Assembly (NCBI GenBank): GCA_900757255.1
Contig: CAAENE010000221.1
Location: 1-15,708 of the forward strand
DNA: 15,708 bases
From: Clostridia bacterium
GTDB taxonomy: Bacteria > Bacillota > Clostridia > HGM11514
Reading direction: 5' to 3'
Below are positions 7,049 to 13,709 of this stretch, one piece after another (within the stretch, counting starts at the first letter, position 1; the number at the start of each line of letters is the position of its first letter). Under the pieces are notes generated by a model. It was not told the origin of the DNA. It saw nothing but the letters and a program-made list of their open reading frames with translations, and did not search any database. Made by a program: the position numbers and the translations under genes.

Positions 7049-7077
7049 ATCATACCGTTTTATGTCTTATTTGTCAA
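7049..7077 (-). promoter_or_regulatory. Sigma-A promoter of the ConA-like/aminotransferase operon
   Basis: On the - strand: -35 TTGACA (7077-7072), a 17-bp spacer, and -10 TATGAT (7054-7049). An A/T-rich stretch upstream (7078-7110) could act as an UP element. The ATG at 7005 is about 37 nt past the predicted start point. Confidence 0.85.
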
Positions 7078-7180
7078 TATTTTTTACAAATATTATTTTT
7101 TTGATTGAACAGGATGGGTAGCGTTTCCGGTGAGGGAGATTTGTGCGCACAGCAATAGAACCGTATTGGATTATGGGGAT

Positions 7181-7216
7181 AAAAAAACGCCGGGAGGAAA
7201 AAATTCCTCTCGGCGG
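7181..7216 (-). terminator. Intrinsic terminator of the glycosidase-esterase-ANT(6) operon
   Basis: A 12-bp stem (7188-7199 with 7205-7216, one G-U pair) with an A5 loop. On the - strand it is followed by T7 (7187-7181). It lies 13 bp past the stop of the nucleotidyltransferase gene and separates it from the next promoter. Confidence 0.92.
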
Positions 7217-7229
7217 GGATTTTCATGGA

Positions 7230-8093
7230 TCAATCTTGCGTTTCTTTTTTTGATTGCTGCCGGACGCGCGTCAAATATGCTGTCATGTTTTGATCCTCCT
7301 GCGTACGGTAGGAAAATCCAAAATGCCGGCTGACCTTTTGGGCGGCTGTCCGGAACAGTTCACAGGCGGTGAATACCGAATCCCATACATGCTCGTAATC
7401 GCTGTCCGAATAGGTCTTTTCGTACAGGCGGTAGCGTTCTTCCGGCAGATATTTTTTAAAATATTTGCCCATTTTTCCGGCTGATACCGAAAAACCGGTA
7501 CGTACGCCGATTTCCCATTTCAGCATTTCGTTGAGCATATCGCGGACGTAATGGTGGAACATCTCCATTGCATAAGGCAGCTCGTCGCGTGCTATGCCTT
7601 TTGCCACGTTGTTCAGGCACCACCAGAACTCGTTGCAGCAGTCTAAAAAAATACGCTCGTTCGGCGGCTGGATGTGCCAATAGCCTTTTTGCGGGCGGAG
7701 ATTTGCAAAAATCCCGTCCTTATCCAGCAAAACGACTGCCGGTTCTCCCTCGGTCATATATGGCTTGGTTCCAATATTTAAATCGATCCGGACACCGTCG
7801 TCAAAAATCATCAGATATGCGAAATGACCGTCGCTCTCCGGCGGTAAAAGCGGATGGGACATCAGCTCCGGCATCTGCAGCACTGCCGGCTTTCCAAAGG
7901 TTTCTTCAATCCATGCCAGATTATTGTAAAATGGGGTGACGTCCTTGACCAGGCAGGTAATATCATAATCCTGATATTGATCTCTTGGGGCTTCCGGGTC
8001 GGCACGCGACCCCACCAGCAGCGCCGCCCGAATCCGCTCGTCCTCCTTCGCGGTCCGGAGGATGAGGTCATACATCTCCTGTTCTGTCCGCAT
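7230..8093 (-). CDS. ANT(6)/AadE-like aminoglycoside nucleotidyltransferase family protein
   Basis: 287 residues, the normal ANT(6) length, with GGAG 6 nt upstream. The nucleotidyltransferase signature LVGSRA...DYDIT gives the G28-S29 pair and D42/D44, and D104 in RIDLNIG is the third metal-binding Asp. Further family blocks are DCCNEFWWCLNNVAKG, the helical VRDMLNEMLKWEIGVRTGFSVSAGK and the YEHVWDSVFTACELFR helix. Known ANT(6) enzymes adenylylate the 6-hydroxyl of streptomycin's streptidine ring. Many chromosomal homologues in Clostridia are uncharacterised, and sequence alone does not prove resistance. It is the third gene behind a glycosidase-like and an esterase gene, 17 bp after the latter, so it may modify a native sugar-like compound. 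Confidence 0.9.
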   Translation of the reverse strand: MRTEQEMYDLILRTAKEDERIRAALLVGSRADPEAPRDQYQDYDITCLVKDVTPFYNNLAWIEETFGKPAVLQMPELMSHPLLPPESDGHFAYLMIFDDGVRIDLNIGTKPYMTEGEPAVVLLDKDGIFANLRPQKGYWHIQPPNERIFLDCCNEFWWCLNNVAKGIARDELPYAMEMFHHYVRDMLNEMLKWEIGVRTGFSVSAGKMGKYFKKYLPEERYRLYEKTYSDSDYEHVWDSVFTACELFRTAAQKVSRHFGFSYRTQEDQNMTAYLTRVRQQSKKETQD

Positions 8094-8110
8094 AGCCTTC
8101 TCCTTTCATT

Positions 8111-9202
8111 TCAGTTCAATATTGTTTTCAGAATTTCCTCTAATTTTTCTGCCATGCAGAAAAATCCAAAATCGTTTGGATGGCAGCCGTCTACATTCAT
8201 CATATCCGGATCATGGCTATTGAGCATATCCTGCCCGCTGACAAAATAAATATTGGCATCACCCTGCGCCTTTGCAGCTTGATAGGTATCCTCTATGACT
8301 TTCAGCCGTTCCGCCGTTTCTTTTTTGCCTGCTGAAAAATTTGGGCGTGATGCTAAAATAATCGGCAGGCCGGGCTGGCTGTCTCTGATGGTTTGATACA
8401 TCCTGTAATGCGTTTTCCGCAGGTGGTCAACTGTCGGCGCGTTATGGTCATAATCATATACAAATACGCTCATAGGCAGTTTTGCTATGTATTCGGCAAT
8501 GGCTTGTTCACCGCGTGCGCTGCCCGAAAAGCCTAAATTGATATAATCAAAATCGAGCCTTCTCGACAAGATGCTCGGATACATGTTTCCCGGCCTTGAC
8601 GCGCAGGCTCCCTGCGTGATGGACGAACCATAAAATACGACCGGTACTTGATATGTATATTCATTTCCCGGCAACAGCTGAGCATTTTTCTGCAAGCCTA
8701 TCTGAACATCGTGAACGCCGCTGTATAATGGAAAGTTGATGACGATGTCTTTCATAGTACCGGCTGTCTCTCTAACCCCGCTTGTTTCTAATTCAACGAT
8801 GGCTTCATAGCCTTTTTCACAGCCTGATAAAAGGCTGTTTTCGAGTTTTGGGACAAAGGCTTTCACAAAGGTTCCGTCGGCATATAAATCAAATCCGCAG
8901 TTCCCGCTTAACGGCATATGCGGCATAATATATAGCTGGGGTATCCGGCACTTTAAGGCGATATAGCTGGAATCTGTTTTGAATCTGATTCGTCCGCCGC
9001 TTGTATGACGGTTTAGCCGTTCCACCCCTTCGTTTGTCGCTTTTGCAACATCTTCCGGCATGCGGATATATCCCGCGCTTCCTTCCGGCTCATATACGCC
9101 ATAAATGCAAAATGGCTCCTGACGGGTATCGTAAAACCTGATATCTTCTTTTTGCAGGCTTTCTGTTTTGAAATTTTTGTCTATTTCCGTAATGTTTTTC
9201 AT
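8111..9202 (-). CDS. GxDLY / SGNH (GDSL) hydrolase, probable carbohydrate esterase
   Basis: 363 residues; AGGGG is 9 nt upstream of the ATG. The N-terminal half (about 20-180) is a beta-rich domain with the GFDLY motif (103-107) of the GxDLY domain that accompanies SGNH-type esterases. The C-terminal half is an SGNH hydrolase: block I YGSSITQG with S194 as nucleophile, block II NLGFSGSARGE, block III DYDHNAP (N254), and block V VDGCHPND with D338 and H341. Relatives remove acetyl or acyl groups from glycans. There is no signal peptide, so it acts inside the cell. It lies 84 bp after the glycosidase-like gene and 17 bp before the ANT(6)-like gene on the same strand, so the three are probably co-transcribed. 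Confidence 0.92.
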   Translation of the reverse strand: MKNITEIDKNFKTESLQKEDIRFYDTRQEPFCIYGVYEPEGSAGYIRMPEDVAKATNEGVERLNRHTSGGRIRFKTDSSYIALKCRIPQLYIMPHMPLSGNCGFDLYADGTFVKAFVPKLENSLLSGCEKGYEAIVELETSGVRETAGTMKDIVINFPLYSGVHDVQIGLQKNAQLLPGNEYTYQVPVVFYGSSITQGACASRPGNMYPSILSRRLDFDYINLGFSGSARGEQAIAEYIAKLPMSVFVYDYDHNAPTVDHLRKTHYRMYQTIRDSQPGLPIILASRPNFSAGKKETAERLKVIEDTYQAAKAQGDANIYFVSGQDMLNSHDPDMMNVDGCHPNDFGFFCMAEKLEEILKTILN

Positions 9203-9286
9203 AACCGTGTACCCCTTTTTGGAAATAAAGTGATATAAGATAATGCGGTAAACATCTTCGTTTTCCTGTTACGGCGCCGCTGTATT

Positions 9287-10480
9287 TCAATCCATCTCTT
9301 TGCAGAGCCAGTAGGCATTTACAAGGTTTAGAGGTGCGCTGGAATAGTGTCTGTTATAATCAATTAAATCTGCTACGTTGACGACAGCCTTTAACACTTT
9401 TTTCGGAACTTTGCCATACAATGCAGTTATTGCTGCTGCGTCCCCTATGTCTCTTACCGGATAAAAGGAAGTGTTTTCTGACAGCTGGCACTGGGTTGGA
9501 TTATAATACGGCATTCCTCCAATATAGCCGTTAAATTTTGCCGGTATTTGCCTCCAATCCTTGTATCTGTAATTAAAATCGTTTCTGTGCTCCGGCTTAC
9601 ATAGCTCGTCTGCACTTTGTATTGCTATGTTTTGATAATAGTCCGCTGCCCTTTTTAATAGGGTTCTGTATTTATCTTTATATTCTCCTGCCGGTTCAAT
9701 GCGGTATAACAATGCGACTGAATATTGCATTTGAAGGATAGGATAAATTCCCTCATATTGCGCAAAATCAATGTCATAGGACCGGTCCATTGCCTCGCCG
9801 CGGTATTTTAAATACATATCGTTCCAATGCCTGCATCCGCTCACCTGGTATGCGGCGGCATAAAACATCGGTAACCGCAGATATTCATGTTTCCCCAATT
9901 GCCCCCACATTTGCTGTACAATCCCGATTTTTCCATCCTCCCGCAGAAGCTCATATCCATGTTCTTCCGTTACATCATTTTCCATGCGCTCTGCGACCGA
10001 AACCAAGATGCGTTTGATTTCCTCTTTTTGCCGGCCGCTTGATAGTTCGGACTCAAAAAAACGGTATGCGCTATATACCCAGTGGGTATATTGGTCTCTT
10101 GAACTGTTGATATAATGAGAAACGCCGTCAAACGGTGATACGCTCCTTACAATGAATCCGCTTCTGTCCGAAACGGTTGCACACAGCTTAAGCCCTTCAT
10201 AGAGCTTGTCGGCATACTGCTGCATTTCACAGCTTTTTGTAACCTCATATCTTGCGATTACGGTATCGAGCATCGTTGCGTTATTGATGACAGAGTCTTC
10301 CATTCCAACGCCCCAGCCGCATGGATTTGGTATTTGTTTTTGTACCATTTCAGCACTTGGAAGCGTGCAGACAGCGCCGTCTTTTTCAGTTGACACCCGA
10401 TAGTCATAAAACAGGCTGGTTTTTGGACAAAATAGTTTGTCCCATAGGTAATCCCATGCGCTGCGGATAGATTGTTGCAT
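9287..10480 (-). CDS. Probable (alpha/alpha)6-barrel glycosidase-like protein
   Basis: 397 residues from the ATG at 10480, chosen for GAGGTG 5 nt upstream; the longer frame to 10519 runs into a terminator hairpin. The protein is rich in helices and aromatic residues, with the motifs NPCGWGVGMEDSVINN (52-67) and SSRDQYTHWVYSAYRFF (about 126-142), as in six-hairpin toroids that act on uronic-acid or related glycans. E61 and D62 are possible catalytic acids. No signal peptide, so the substrate would be an imported oligosaccharide. I cannot assign a GH family. It is the first gene of the esterase/ANT(6) block, yet only 25 bp separates it from the tRNA-Leu terminator, leaving no room for a promoter of its own. 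Confidence 0.65.
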   Translation of the reverse strand: MQQSIRSAWDYLWDKLFCPKTSLFYDYRVSTEKDGAVCTLPSAEMVQKQIPNPCGWGVGMEDSVINNATMLDTVIARYEVTKSCEMQQYADKLYEGLKLCATVSDRSGFIVRSVSPFDGVSHYINSSRDQYTHWVYSAYRFFESELSSGRQKEEIKRILVSVAERMENDVTEEHGYELLREDGKIGIVQQMWGQLGKHEYLRLPMFYAAAYQVSGCRHWNDMYLKYRGEAMDRSYDIDFAQYEGIYPILQMQYSVALLYRIEPAGEYKDKYRTLLKRAADYYQNIAIQSADELCKPEHRNDFNYRYKDWRQIPAKFNGYIGGMPYYNPTQCQLSENTSFYPVRDIGDAAAITALYGKVPKKVLKAVVNVADLIDYNRHYSSAPLNLVNAYWLCKEMD

Positions 10481-10505
10481 AGTAACACCTCTTGTTTTTT
10501 TAAAT

Positions 10506-10543
10506 AAAAAATGCGGCAAGCTATATTAGCTTGCCGCATTTTT
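10506..10543 (-). terminator. Terminator hairpin after tRNA-Leu
   Basis: A perfect 17-bp inverted repeat (10507-10523 with 10527-10543, loop TAT), followed on the - strand by T-rich sequence (TTTTTTATTTA). It starts one base after the CCA end of the tRNA and ends 25 bp before the next start codon, so it must either stop all tRNA transcripts or let some through for the downstream operon. Confidence 0.9.
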
Positions 10544-10544
10544 G

Positions 10545-10631
10545 TGGTGCCGCTGGCCGGAGTCGAACCGGCACGGTATCGCTACCGGCGGATTTTGAGT
10601 CCGCTACGTCTGCCAATTCCATCACAGCGGC
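10545..10631 (-). tRNA. tRNA-Leu (anticodon CAA)
   Basis: 87 nt on the - strand. The acceptor arm GCCGCTG pairs with CAGCGGC, followed by discriminator A and an encoded CCA. The anticodon stem is GCGGA/TCCGC with loop CTCAAAA, giving CAA, which reads UUG. A long variable arm (class II tRNA) and the T-arm GGTTCGACTCC are present. No duplicated 3' end that would mark an integrated element was seen in this window. Confidence 0.97.
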
Positions 10632-10645
10632 GAATAACGTATGAT

Positions 10646-10674
10646 ATTATATACCAGATTGGCTGAAATTGCAA
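10646..10674 (-). promoter_or_regulatory. Sigma-A promoter of tRNA-Leu
   Basis: On the - strand: -35 TTGCAA (10674-10669), a 17-bp spacer, and -10 TATAAT (10651-10646), 14 bp before the mature tRNA 5' end. Confidence 0.85.
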
Positions 10675-10764
10675 GGGGTTTTTTGAAATTTATGCAGGTA
10701 ACTGAGAAAAGGCAAAAAAACCGTATTTTGACCGTAGGAAAGATACCCCCTGTTTTTCTGCTCT

Positions 10765-11286
10765 TCAGGAGATGTTTCCCTGTAAACCGGTTACTTTTCC
10801 TAATATCCTGATCCCTTCCCAGCAGCATACCGGTTCAAACGCCGGGTTATATGCTGTCAGGATGAGCAGGCTTCCCTGCCTTGTTACCTGCCTGACTGCC
10901 GGGCTGGCGTTTGGCAGGAGCAGCAGCGCTATCTCGCGGTTTGCTATTTCCTTTTGCCGGTGGATCGTTATCATATCCCCCGCTTGTATCCGGGGAGCCA
11001 TGCTGTTGTCCTCCATACGTACCACAAAGTCTTCCGGCAGCTTTTCTCCGTCCAATTCGTTTAAGGCTATCAGCGCTTTTTTACAGTCTGATTCATCGTC
11101 TGTCAGCTCCAGCAGGTAATCGGTACTGCATTGAAATAATTTGCTTAATTTTCGGAGTGTATCACAGTCGGGCTGGCGTTCTCCCGTCTCATACCTTGTA
11201 TAGGTTGGCCTTTGGATTTGCAGCATGTCGGCGACGTCCCGCTGGGTGTATCCCATCTTTTCCCTTACTCGTTTCAGGTTTTTCAT
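10765..11286 (-). CDS. XRE-family repressor with S24 (LexA/CI)-like C-terminal domain
   Basis: 173 residues; GAGGGG 8 nt upstream of the ATG. Residues 1-60 are an XRE helix-turn-helix (MGYTQRDVADMLQIQRPTYTRYETG). Residues 85-170 resemble the S24 peptidase/dimerisation domain of LexA and CI repressors: RMEDNSMAPRIQAGD has the would-be nucleophile Ser95, but the place of the catalytic Lys (normally AVKR) reads AVRQ, with Arg132. Self-cleavage is therefore unlikely, and induction would need another route such as proteolysis or ligand binding. It is divergent from a small + strand gene, and a GTWCC-N5-GGWAC palindrome lies in the spacer of its own promoter, implying autorepression. Such regulators are common in mobile elements, but no integrase or phage gene is near. 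Confidence 0.9.
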   Translation of the reverse strand: MKNLKRVREKMGYTQRDVADMLQIQRPTYTRYETGERQPDCDTLRKLSKLFQCSTDYLLELTDDESDCKKALIALNELDGEKLPEDFVVRMEDNSMAPRIQAGDMITIHRQKEIANREIALLLLPNASPAVRQVTRQGSLLILTAYNPAFEPVCCWEGIRILGKVTGLQGNIS

Positions 11287-11306
11287 TTAAAACACCCCTC
11301 AATAAA

Positions 11307-11335
11307 ATTATAAGTACCTTTATGGAACGGTACAA
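11307..11335 (-). promoter_or_regulatory. Promoter of the XRE repressor gene
   Basis: On the - strand: -35 TTGTAC (11335-11330), a 17-bp spacer, -10 TATAAT (11312-11307), with the ATG 21 bp downstream of the -10. Confidence 0.85.
11314..11328. promoter_or_regulatory. Operator 1, in the spacer of the repressor promoter
   Basis: GTACCTTTATGGAAC fits GTWCC-N5-GGWAC. It lies wholly between the -35 and -10 of the repressor gene's promoter. Its arms match those of the second site at 11414-11428, exactly 100 bp away. Confidence 0.7.
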
Positions 11336-11340
11336 GTCTT

Positions 11341-11355
11341 GTTCCGAAATGACAC
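11341..11355. promoter_or_regulatory. Degenerate third operator-like site
   Basis: GTTCCGAAATGACAC has a perfect GTTCC arm but only three of five matches in the other arm. It lies between the two promoters. A lone GTACC half-site is also present at 11446-11450. Confidence 0.3.
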
Positions 11356-11405
11356 TTATAATCCTATTTTTTCACCGCAATCCCCCTTTTTATACAATCA
11401 ATTTC

Positions 11406-11434
11406 TTGACAATGTTCCGTTTCGGTACTATAAT
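11406..11434 (+). promoter_or_regulatory. Consensus promoter of the divergent small gene
   Basis: TTGACA (11406-11411), a 17-bp spacer and TATAAT (11429-11434), a perfect sigma-A consensus that would be very strong unless repressed. The predicted leader before the start codon at 11537 is about 95 nt. Confidence 0.92.
11414..11428. promoter_or_regulatory. Operator 2, in the spacer of the small-gene promoter
   Basis: GTTCCGTTTCGGTAC fits GTWCC-N5-GGWAC and abuts the -10 box, filling the 17-bp spacer except for two bases. A repressor bound here would block sigma-A RNA polymerase directly. Confidence 0.75.
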
Positions 11435-11536
11435 ATTTTTAATCAGTACCACTTTATTCAGCTTCGTTTTTTTATGTCCGGTATATTTGCATTGGCAATA
11501 TCATATATTGTATTTTTTAAGTGGGGGGGCGGTCTT

Positions 11537-11791
11537 ATGTTCAGACGTAAACGGGATAAGGGAGTAAAGATAAAGCATATCGAAAGCCTGTCTAATATGT
11601 CTCACATTTTATACAGGATGACCGGACAGTACGCTGCGTTTTATTTAGACTGCCTGGAAACAGGGGAGTTTGACCTCGAGCGGGCAAAAAAGGAAATTGA
11701 TGTGATTGTGAAGGCGGCGAGAGATATCCGCGAAGTGGTAGATTTATTGGCTGAGGAGAAGGAGCAGGGGTCGTTTCCAATTTTGAAATAA
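11537..11791 (+). CDS. Small helical protein of unknown function, target of the XRE switch
   Basis: 84 residues from the ATG at 11537, which has a G-rich ribosome site (GGGGGGG) about 7 nt upstream. I do not recognise the family. The N-terminus is very basic (MFRRKRDKGVKIK) and the rest is predicted helical and acidic (ERAKKEIDVIVKAARDIREVVDLLAEEKEQG). An in-frame ATG at 11474 would add 21 residues with a short hydrophobic stretch (GIFALAISYIVFF) and make a membrane-anchored form; it lacks a ribosome site but lies within the transcript. It is the only gene between the consensus, operator-bearing promoter and the methyltransferase's own promoter, so it is the likely direct output of the repressor. 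Confidence 0.6.
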   Translation: MFRRKRDKGVKIKHIESLSNMSHILYRMTGQYAAFYLDCLETGEFDLERAKKEIDVIVKAARDIREVVDLLAEEKEQGSFPILK

Positions 11792-11827
11792 TGGGATTTT
11801 TTCAACATGTTTTGCCTTGCCGTCTAG

Positions 11828-11856
11828 TTGACCCGGGCGGTTTTGTTTGTTACAAT
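11828..11856 (+). promoter_or_regulatory. Promoter of the methyltransferase gene
   Basis: TTGACC (11828-11833), a 17-bp spacer and TACAAT (11851-11856). The transcript would start near 11863, placing the AAAGGAGG ribosome site at or next to its 5' end. Confidence 0.7.
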
Positions 11857-11877
11857 ACCGGTAAAGGAGGGATTTTT

Positions 11878-12618
11878 TTGCATAAAAGTATTTTTGATGA
11901 TGATACGTTTTTTGACGGGTATTGGAAAATCAGGGAAAATGAAAACAGCTATAATGCTTTGATCGAACAGCCGGCGATGCACCGGTTATTGCCTGACGTC
12001 AGGCAGAAGCATGTTTTAGACCTCGGCTGCGGGTACGGTATCAATTGTATGGAATTGTTGAAGGCTGGCGCGGCATCGGTTACCGGGATTGATTTATCGG
12101 AAAAAATGCTGGAAACGGCCAAACAGGAAAATGCCGGTGAGAAGATATCCTACCTTTGCATGGATATGGAGAAGATCGATTCCCTTACGGAAAAATTTGA
12201 TTTCATTTACAGCTCGCTGGCGTTCCATTATGTAGAACAGTTTGAGCCGTTTGTGAAAAAGCTGGCCGCTGCCCTGAATCCGGGCGGAATACTTCTGTTC
12301 TCCCAGGAACATCCAATCGTTACCGCTACCGTTGACGGTAAGGGGCATTGGATTTTGGATGAGGAGGGCCGAAAGCATTCTTATGCGTTTTCTGATTATG
12401 GACGCAGCGGGCGCCGCGTGATTCATTGGATGGTGGATGGTGTTGTAAAATATCACCGTACAGTCGGGGAAATCGTCACGGCGCTTTGCACAAATGGGTT
12501 TCGTATTGAAGTTCTGGATGAGCCTGTACCCGAAGATTGGGCCATACAGCAGTGCCCGTCCATTGCCTGTGAGCGGCTCAAGCCAAGTTTTTTGATTATC
12601 CGGGCTGTCCGGCTATGA
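11878..12618 (+). CDS. Class I SAM-dependent methyltransferase
   Basis: 246 residues from a TTG start at 11878, chosen because a near-perfect AAAGGAGG (11863-11870) lies 7 nt before it. An upstream in-frame ATG at 11791 would add 29 residues and run through the promoter. Residues 46-54 are motif I (VLDLGCGYG), D72 in GIDLSEKMLETA is the ribose-binding acid, and CMDMEKI plus FDFIYSSLAFHYV and LNPGGILLFSQEHP are motifs II-IV. The N-terminus DDDTFFDGYWKIRENENSYNALIEQPAM is typical of a small-molecule methyltransferase group in Firmicutes. The substrate is unknown. It follows the XRE-controlled gene by 86 bp, so read-through could put it partly under the same switch. Confidence 0.9.
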   Translation: MHKSIFDDDTFFDGYWKIRENENSYNALIEQPAMHRLLPDVRQKHVLDLGCGYGINCMELLKAGAASVTGIDLSEKMLETAKQENAGEKISYLCMDMEKIDSLTEKFDFIYSSLAFHYVEQFEPFVKKLAAALNPGGILLFSQEHPIVTATVDGKGHWILDEEGRKHSYAFSDYGRSGRRVIHWMVDGVVKYHRTVGEIVTALCTNGFRIEVLDEPVPEDWAIQQCPSIACERLKPSFLIIRAVRL

Positions 12619-12639
12619 GCTGAAGCGGTGCCGGACAGC
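12604..12639 (+). repeat. Inverted repeat spanning the methyltransferase stop codon
   Basis: A perfect 9-bp repeat (GCTGTCCGG at 12604-12612 and CCGGACAGC at 12631-12639) with an 18-nt loop that holds the TGA stop at 12616-12618. No T run follows, so it is more likely an mRNA-end stabiliser or a chance hairpin than a terminator. Confidence 0.5.
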
Positions 12640-12724
12640 GTGGTGCAGGACGCACAAGCTCTCCCATAAAGCGGCAGGGGGAGAAGGGGGGCGTGAACGA
12701 ATAGTGGTAATTTCTGATCAATAA

Positions 12725-12748
12725 AAAAGCGGGACGTATGTCCCGCTT
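12725..12748. terminator. Terminator between the methyltransferase and degV-family genes
   Basis: A perfect 9-bp stem AAGCGGGAC/GTCCCGCTT (12727-12735 with 12740-12748, loop GTAT). On the - strand a T6 run follows the stem, ending the degV-family transcript. On the + strand only a weaker TATATTTAT follows. Confidence 0.85.
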
Positions 12749-12768
12749 ATATTTATGATAAAGATTCT

Positions 12769-13632
12769 TTATTCCCTGACAAAGAACAGGGCGACTACGC
12801 CGGGTCCGGTATGCGCGCCAACCGCGCCGCCGAGCATGCCGAACAGTACCGGTTCCGCATTTGGATTTTCTTCCCGTATGGCAGTTAGCAGCTCGTTTGC
12901 TTTTTCCTCTGCGTCCGAATGTACGATTGCAAAGTCCGGATTTTGCGGATTATAGCCAAAGCTTTTGGCTTTTTCGATCAATTTGCGGATGACGTTCTTG
13001 CTTCCCCTGAATTTGTCCACCGTATCAATAATACCGTTCCGCACCGACAGCACCGGCTTGATGTTCAGCATATTCCCTAAAATCATAGTTGCTTTGTTGA
13101 TGCGCCCTCCGCGTTCAAGGTAGGTCAGTGTGTCCACCAAAAAAACCACGTCCAGGCTTTTTAGGTATTGAACGCTTTCTTCAACGATTTTCTCGCCGCT
13201 TTTGCCCTCTTCGTACAATTGTACTCCGCGGAGCAATGCCATGGTAATGAAATAGGAATAGGTCAGGGTATCGACGATGTGGATTTTGGCCTGCGGATAG
13301 CTTTCCATAACGCTCTCTTTTGCCAGGTTAGCGCAGTTATACGTCCCGCTTCCTTTGGAGGAAATGGTATAGAAGATGATTTCGTCATATCCCTGCTCTA
13401 AAATCGCTTTCATCTCGTCTGCAATGGCGGACATCGGCGGCTGTGAGGTCGTCACCGCCGTCTTTGACGCGCGGAGCTTATCGTAAAACGCTTTGCCGCT
13501 TAATTCATACCAGTCGGTATAAGTCCCATCCTCAAACGTCATGGACAGGCCGACAACTGATACGTTATATTTTTCGGCAACCTCTTTTGGGATATCCGAG
13601 GTTGAATCTACCATAAATTTAATTTTTGACAT
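12769..13632 (-). CDS. DegV-family fatty-acid-binding protein (FakB-like)
   Basis: 287 residues with AAAGGGAG 5 nt upstream of the ATG. The family signatures are all present in order: MVDSTSDIP (7-15), TTSQPP (61-66), SSKGSGTYN (91-99), LERGGRI (172-178) and GAHTGPGVVALFF (272-284). DegV/FakB proteins bind a fatty acid in a deep pocket; with the kinase FakA they deliver acyl-phosphate to phospholipid synthesis. No FakA-type kinase gene is in the window. It begins 77 bp after the capsule phosphatase gene on the same strand with no clear terminator between, so it may be the last gene of that operon. A terminator follows its stop. Fatty-acid binding is known for the family; the role here is inferred. 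Confidence 0.95.
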   Translation of the reverse strand: MSKIKFMVDSTSDIPKEVAEKYNVSVVGLSMTFEDGTYTDWYELSGKAFYDKLRASKTAVTTSQPPMSAIADEMKAILEQGYDEIIFYTISSKGSGTYNCANLAKESVMESYPQAKIHIVDTLTYSYFITMALLRGVQLYEEGKSGEKIVEESVQYLKSLDVVFLVDTLTYLERGGRINKATMILGNMLNIKPVLSVRNGIIDTVDKFRGSKNVIRKLIEKAKSFGYNPQNPDFAIVHSDAEEKANELLTAIREENPNAEPVLFGMLGGAVGAHTGPGVVALFFVRE

Positions 13633-13709
13633 AGTGTCTCCCTTTCTGGCCGGAACATCCGGACTTTAGATTATGGCAGGGCTGTTTTTCCCCGCATCTA
13701 ATCGTTTTT

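Noticed and set aside
10545..10631. tRNA-Leu as the attachment site of an integrated element carrying the genes at lower coordinates.
   Set aside because: No integrase gene and no second copy of the tRNA 3' end was seen in the window.
10720..10764. A terminator after the XRE gene formed by the two ACGGT copies before a T7 run.
   Set aside because: The two copies are direct, not inverted, so they cannot form a hairpin stem.
11791..11877. An upstream ATG extension of the methyltransferase by 29 residues.
   Set aside because: The extension has no ribosome site, no family resemblance and runs through a good promoter, whereas TTG at 11878 has AAAGGAGG at ideal spacing.
13633..13709. Hairpins and a CATAAT -10-like box between the phosphatase and degV-family genes.
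   Set aside because: The inverted repeats are short (CCGGA-TGT-TCCGG) without a T run, and no -35 fits the -10-like box.
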